From assembly GCF_030272615.1 (NCBI RefSeq), contig NC_081406.1, positions 184,239,770-184,303,769 on the forward strand: DNA of 64,000 bases. The letters are read 5' to 3'. Position 1 is the stretch's first letter. Every line of letters begins with the position of its first letter. The position numbers were made by a program, and so were the translations under genes. The notes beneath the pieces were generated by a model that made no database searches, had not been told where the DNA came from, and saw only the letters and a list, made by a program, of their open reading frames with translations. Positions 58,906-64,000 of the stretch are shown here, piece by piece. Source of the stretch: Cryptomeria japonica. Taxonomy: Eukaryota; Streptophyta; Pinopsida; Cupressales; Cupressaceae.

Positions 58906-61895
58906 CTGGTTGTGTGGACAATGAAGCCAACAAGTAAGCATGTTGGAGTAACTGGTTTACATGTTAGTATTGAGAGGAAGGAACTAGTTAGTGAGTATGC
59001 ATGTTGATGCTGAACAAGCATTATAAATAAGTTACCGGTGAGTGATGAGAACCATAAAGTGTGTGATCAGTAGAGCTTTTTGCTATATGAACTAATGAAG
59101 GGTTAGAAGTGCAACCGATATGCTAGTGTGATGCAACCTAGTAGGACTCCCACTACATGAAGAGAAGGTTGACATAATGTGCTATGTTAGTGAGCAAAGA
59201 TGACATATGGAAAAGGTATTGGGACATATATCACATTGGAGATGTATCCTCTCCTTAGTGAAGTCACATAATTACTGGCAAGTGACATAGATCTCCCTCC
59301 ATCGGTGTTTTACATCGGTGTTTTGTAGTTGAAGTGTAGTTGTCTACTCTTCCCACTAGTAAGTGATAATACCTTGATTATTCTACAACATACATGGCAT
59401 GCATCATGACTCTCCAAGATAAGATAATCAAAGTAAGCAAAGGCAGGTGATGGGATGCATAGACCAGATGACCAAAGTGGAAGATGAGCATGCCTCCACT
59501 GGTTGAGATATAAGATGTACACTGGATCAACATGTGAAGTCAAGATGAGATAGAGGGACAAAGAAGGAAGAGTTGAGACGATGGGTTTGCGATTTTGGCA
59601 AACCAGTTGAGAGGAGAATAGGTCAAATGAAGATGAATCTCTGCAGTTACACACTTGGAGTTACCAAGTTATAGGTGGAGATTGTTGTTGCCACCGATGG
59701 AGATGTTTGGAGGTTGACATCATGAATTCATCTAGTATCCTAATCGGTAAACAAGGTTACCGACATGCAACTAAGTGAACTCAAAGACAAATGTGAGGTG
59801 CTCTCAATCTGATGAAGATGCACATGGTGAGTCATCATAGATTGCTATTGAGGACCGACATGGTTGATGATCGGGTAAATGTGATACACCGACAAGATAG
59901 AGATGGTGATGGAAAGAAGGTCAACTAGTAAGGTGAGGCATACTAGTAGGGTTAGATGACTCGTAGGTGTGCACTGATTAAGTGTTTGGTTAGTGATCCT
60001 TTCTGAACCAACACATAGGTCTAAGTTGATGAATACTGATAGAGATGCCACATGAAGTTAAAGTGGCAAGCATTTAGAGGTTAGTGAAGTGCCATGTTGG
60101 TGAAGTTTTTGGCACTGGTCGACATTAAATGTTGACTACAACAATCACGGGGGAATTGCAGAAGTGTGCAGCTCAAGGAAAATCAAAGGACACCCCCCTG
60201 GCAAGTTGATCGAAGCAAGAGATTTGATCAACTTATATATTGGCCATTTGGAGGAATTGATTATGTGTTGCATTGATGTTTTATCATTGATGTCAACACT
60301 AGCTATTTTGGTTGCTTTATCGATATCCTTCTGGTCCAAGTAGGTTGTTTGGTTTCTGGTTGGTTAGATATGCTCTGGTATGTTTTGGCTTATGGAATTG
60401 GCTTAGATATGCTATTCATGCTACTCAGATACATGATCATGTTAGGCTCAATATGGAAAGCTAATGTACTGAGAGGGGAGGGGTGAATCAGTACTCCAAA
60501 ACTTTTCTTCAATAATAACTTTACTGTTATGCACAAACCGAATAGTGCAGTAACATAATATAAAGCTAAAACAAATAGATAAAAATCATACATGATTCAC
60601 TCCATAACACATATATTTTGGTTATGCAGAAACTCTTGGTTAGAGAGAAAAATTATGGTGGAGATGGCACCCACAACTTCACTATTGCAATAATAAAGAC
60701 TGCTCGATTAGAGCTACATGTTTAGCTATTTCTAATAGCTTACCCTATTAGGAGTAACAAGATCTATTAGATCTACCTTGCTAAAGGATTTTACAACACT
60801 TAAACTAAATGTTGCACCTGGTTAGAGGCTTTACAATTTATAGACTTGTTTAGAGTCTTTTACCTTGTTAAAGGTTTGTCTTACAACTTCAAAATATTAC
60901 ACTAAATCATTACAAATATCTACGACTTTACATATAGAATGTTATAGCAGATTCTACATGCTCAAAATAGATTACCTTGCTTATAGCATACCTCAGTAAC
61001 CCATATAGTAACTCGGTAAACCCTTCTATTTACTCTGTTCTTCGACTGTTCTCTAAAAACCTTCTCGGTGACCTCTGTGTCTCTGTAACAGTCTTCTTAC
61101 ACTCATGCACACACCCTTTTAATTCTTAACTCATGCTGTATAAATAGATCTCTTATGTCGGTGATCCATTCATTGCTTTGATCTTACAAACATGATTTAT
61201 CGAATGAATAACCATGCACAATATTTCATTGGTTAGATGACCTCAAAATCATACACAATCTTTAAGTGCAATTTCCAATGTGATAACGGCTAGATGTTCC
61301 TCGATCTTGTAACACGTTTTCATATGTATGTCTAGGTTCAATGAATCTGGTAACACATTTCACTCAGTGTATATCAACTCGGTGTGTCATCTTTGCTGCT
61401 TGGTAGACATGAAATGATACTCGGTAGACAGCTCGGTGTAAACTACGTTATGAGACTACTTTCTTCAATAATCGACTAGACTGTGCATACCAACTGAATA
61501 TCTTGGTAGAGATAACCGACTAGAGTATATAGAATAACTTTTAACATAAAACTAATGGAAACTTCATAAGTAGTAACAATCTCCCCTTTTGACATTAGTT
61601 GAGATGTTTGACAAAAGCTACTTTCAAAGTTATAACTCAATAATCTATATACTTGCAAAATTTGACTATACTGACAGTATATACAATATTCAAAGAAATA
61701 ATATATCTTGATATACTCCCCTTATCGATATACTGTACAAAACTCTAATTTTGCATGATCGATGATCAATGTTCTGTGTGCTGCTTGTGATCTTTGCTTA
61801 CTATCCTATTCACTGCTCGGTTCACGGCTCTTGGATACTCTGCATGCTCTACTCGGTATACTCCCCCTGTATACTATACTCCTTTTGTTTGATAC
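58906..61895. other. Retroelement-derived non-coding sequence
   Basis: No supported reading frame. The phrase ACTGAGAGGGGAGGGGTGAA at about 60468 is of a type I associate with plant LTR elements. The words ACCGAGT/CGGTAA recur through the region. It may comprise one or more LTRs of the element whose ORF lies at 62002-64000, but I could not pair direct repeats to prove it. Confidence 0.4.
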
Positions 61896-61901
61896 TTTGA
61901 A

Positions 61902-61980
61902 TACTACACTCCCCCAATACTGTATCACTCCCCTAATACTATATCATATCACTCCCCAATACTGTATCATATCACTCCCC
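61902..61980. repeat. Short tandem repeat near element end
   Basis: Units of about 19-23 bases, AATACTGTATCATATCACTCCCC and variants, three to four copies. They lie just beyond GTTTGTCAAAAAAGGGGAGTG (minus strand), which looks like a retroelement purine tract. Confidence 0.75.
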
Positions 61981-62001
61981 TTTTTTGACAAACATCAAAA
62001 C

Positions 62002-64000
62002 TTAATTACCATTCAGGGGTGGTAACTGGTCAAAAATGGATTTGTACTTGGTTCGTGCTTCAGTGAGAGAAACAGAGAGGGTATTCTTTACACTATCCAT
62101 TAAAGAATTCTGTGCTTGAATATCAACCAGTAATGATATTAAGCCATCTAGAGTGCTTCCCTCTTGTGTAGTAGATAAGGAGCTGGCTCGGTTGATCTGT
62201 TCTTGGATGGATGAAAGATGAGGAAGGAATAATGTCTGAAGTGTCATTATGTCCATCTTGATCTTGTGTTCTTCATTTCTTAGGTCCAATTATTGAGCCA
62301 TAAGCTGTTGTAACCTTGTATAGAAATTCTGAATTGAATTTGGCTTTGTGGTCAACTTGTTTGAGAGATCGGTGATCTCTTTCTCAATTGCCTCTTTTTT
62401 ATTCTTAATGTCTTTAATGAATAAAGAAAATGTGTAGAGTTTCTGAAATAAATAAAGAATATGCTTGAGTTGAGGAGTTAACTCAACAATAAATTTGACA
62501 AGTTTAACTTTACCAATAGCTATAGCTTTTTGTACCTCTTCTATCATTTTTGCAGTGAGCTCTTTGTCTTTTAGCTTGCTCAAATACTCTGATGCATCTA
62601 CTCCAGATGTCTCTATCTTTGTTAGGAGTTCATCCAGTTGAATGTGGATGGCTGCATCTGTTGATACTATAGCATTAGGTAGTATGTCTATTAAGAGTGC
62701 TTTCACCTTCTGAAGTACGTTATTTTTCTTTTGAATCACCATTTGTTTCTCTTGTTCAGCCTTTGCTTTGCATAGTTCACCGAAATCAATGAGTACTTGC
62801 CCTTTTAATTTTGATATATCTATATTGGGCAATACTATTGATTTTGACAAATCAACTTTAAAACTATGCTTTTTCATCTTCTTTTCTTTACCTTTTACCG
62901 ATGGAACTAAGACAAGGGCTTGTGAGGCTTGATGACCCTCGGTAGGTTGCTCGGTAGAGGCAACACTTTGGTCAGTTTCTTTAGCCTCTGTAGAGCCCTT
63001 CGGTGTCTTGGTACTTGGTGTCTCAGTTGCAAAATTCTGAGTACTAGAAGGTTCTTGAGATGTCTATTCTTGAGTGGTACCTTCTCCTGTTGTAGACTTG
63101 TGGCCTTTGGTGCCTTGCTTCGTGTCATGAGGGGTTTCGGTTGAGACAAGTTGTTTGGCCAGTGGATAAGGCTAAACTTGTTCCAAGACTGATTCACTAG
63201 ATACAAGTTTTGCATATGCATTGCCTTCTATCATTTCCTGTTCTGGTGCCTCTGTATCCATGACATCTTCATCTATTTGAATGGTGTCAGCAGGGTCTTG
63301 CTTGGTAACATCAGGATCTTGCTTGGTGACATCAACAATTTCAACTATAGCTTGTTCACCAACATCCTTGACTTTAAAGATTTCCTGCCACTTTGCTTTT
63401 GTCTCATTTTCCACTTCAATATACAGCCCATTCATCAGTTTTAAGGCTCTTTGTTTGACAAGAAACTTTGAGTTGTAGGTTGTCAAATGTTCTTTTATTT
63501 CAACTACTGACATGTCAGGAAAGAGATGAACCAAACTTCTTTCTCTGATCTATTTCTTCGAGTCCATTGCATACTTCCACCTATTATCAATATGCAAATA
63601 AAATTCATTCAGAAGTGACTTAGCTAGTTCTAATGGAGCTAACCAGAATTTTAGAAGTGTGCAGATGACAGCTTCTTCAATTTGTCTCTTCTCATCACTA
63701 TTTCTGGTTTCATACTTAACATATCTAAATGATCCAAATCCTCCATATTCTTTCAGATTAGCACAAAAGTCTTCAACACTAAGTACATTTACCTTCTTTC
63801 TTTTGACAATCTGAAATTTGCTTGCATCCTCTAATTCGGTATCACTAGACTCTTTTGCCAAAATGAGTCTCCGAGTAGATTTCTTGTAGGTCTTTGTTAC
63901 CTTGGGAATAGTAACACTTTGTTTTCTTACTCGGTGAAGCCGCTGATGCTCTAGTGTTTGGTCACTTTGGAGGTGGAGTTGGTGAGGCCTTTGATGTGTC
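62002..64000 (-). pseudogene. Long coiled-coil ORF of an unassigned retroelement (partial)
   Basis: One minus-strand frame runs from the window edge to TAA 62004-62002, with stops only at 63552-63550, 63174-63172, about 63066 (all TAG) and 62290 (TAA); upstream of about 63900 the frame seems shifted. The N-terminal part has a compact domain (VEDFCANLKEYGGFGSFRYV, VICTLLKFWLAPLELAKSLL, FYLHIDNRWKYAMD). Next are a Lys/Glu part, a Thr/Ser/Glu/Pro-rich linker with a DVTKQDP duplication, a basic KGKEKKMKKHSFKV, and then about 290 residues of coiled-coil-like helix. A purine tract-like GTCAAAAAAGGGGAG follows, so this may be the extra ORF of an LTR element whose pol lies outside the window. Function unknown. 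Confidence 0.5.

Overview
This 64 kb window looks like repeat-dense nuclear DNA of a seed plant with a large genome. A gymnosperm would fit the mix of elements, but that is an inference. The evidence is nested LTR retrotransposons with plant-type primer sites, a Tat-like Gypsy pol with two RNase H domains, two plant L1-type LINEs with RNase H, Copia LTR motifs, microsatellites and a satellite array. I see no intact single-copy host gene, no tRNA or rRNA gene and nothing prokaryotic. One small set of exon-like blocks (49894-50702, minus) may belong to a spliced host gene.

Layout. 1-430: minus-strand Copia LTR remnant. 1033-8909: element A, a complete LTR element (LTRs about 1.25 kb, TSD CTAGT) that carries only Gag and a protease-like domain, with no RT or integrase. 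11185-32509: element B, an old Tat-like Gypsy element with LTRs near 1.1 kb and a full but heavily broken gag-PR-RT-RNaseH-second RNaseH-IN order. Its 3' untranslated part holds a nested LINE (LINE-1, about 22.8-30.8 kb). 34.3-34.5 kb: Copia LTR end. 34.8-38.2 kb: element D, a decayed gag-protease fragment of the same Gypsy group. 39.1-41.05 kb: AT-rich repeat followed by a 1.5 kb polypyrimidine (CT) tract. 41.3-43.5 kb: relic of a DNA-transposon-like protein. 43.55-49.33 kb: a satellite of about 355 bp, interrupted by element E (43972-48188), a minus-strand Copia element that has gag and protease but an acidic ORF instead of pol. 49.9-50.7 kb: phase-0 exon-like blocks. About 51.97-58.9 kb: minus-strand LINE-2, related to LINE-1. 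58.9-64 kb: retroelement-derived sequence ending in a long minus-strand coiled-coil ORF (62.0-64.0 kb).

How the parts relate. Elements A, B and D share the variant CHHC Gag knuckle. A and E look like non-autonomous elements needing reverse transcriptase and integrase in trans; a B-like Tat element is the plausible helper for A. The two LINEs share an extra reading frame (ORF3) downstream of the RNase H domain. It holds a conserved N-terminal domain, a basic linker and a coiled-coil C-terminus, and it is the best candidate here for an undescribed component. In-frame stops in the relics are mostly explicable as C-to-T changes (CAG to TAG, CGA to TGA), as expected from long-term cytosine methylation. 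In LINE-1 nearly all of them are TAG.

All coordinates, counts and motif calls were read by eye; no database search or alignment was run.
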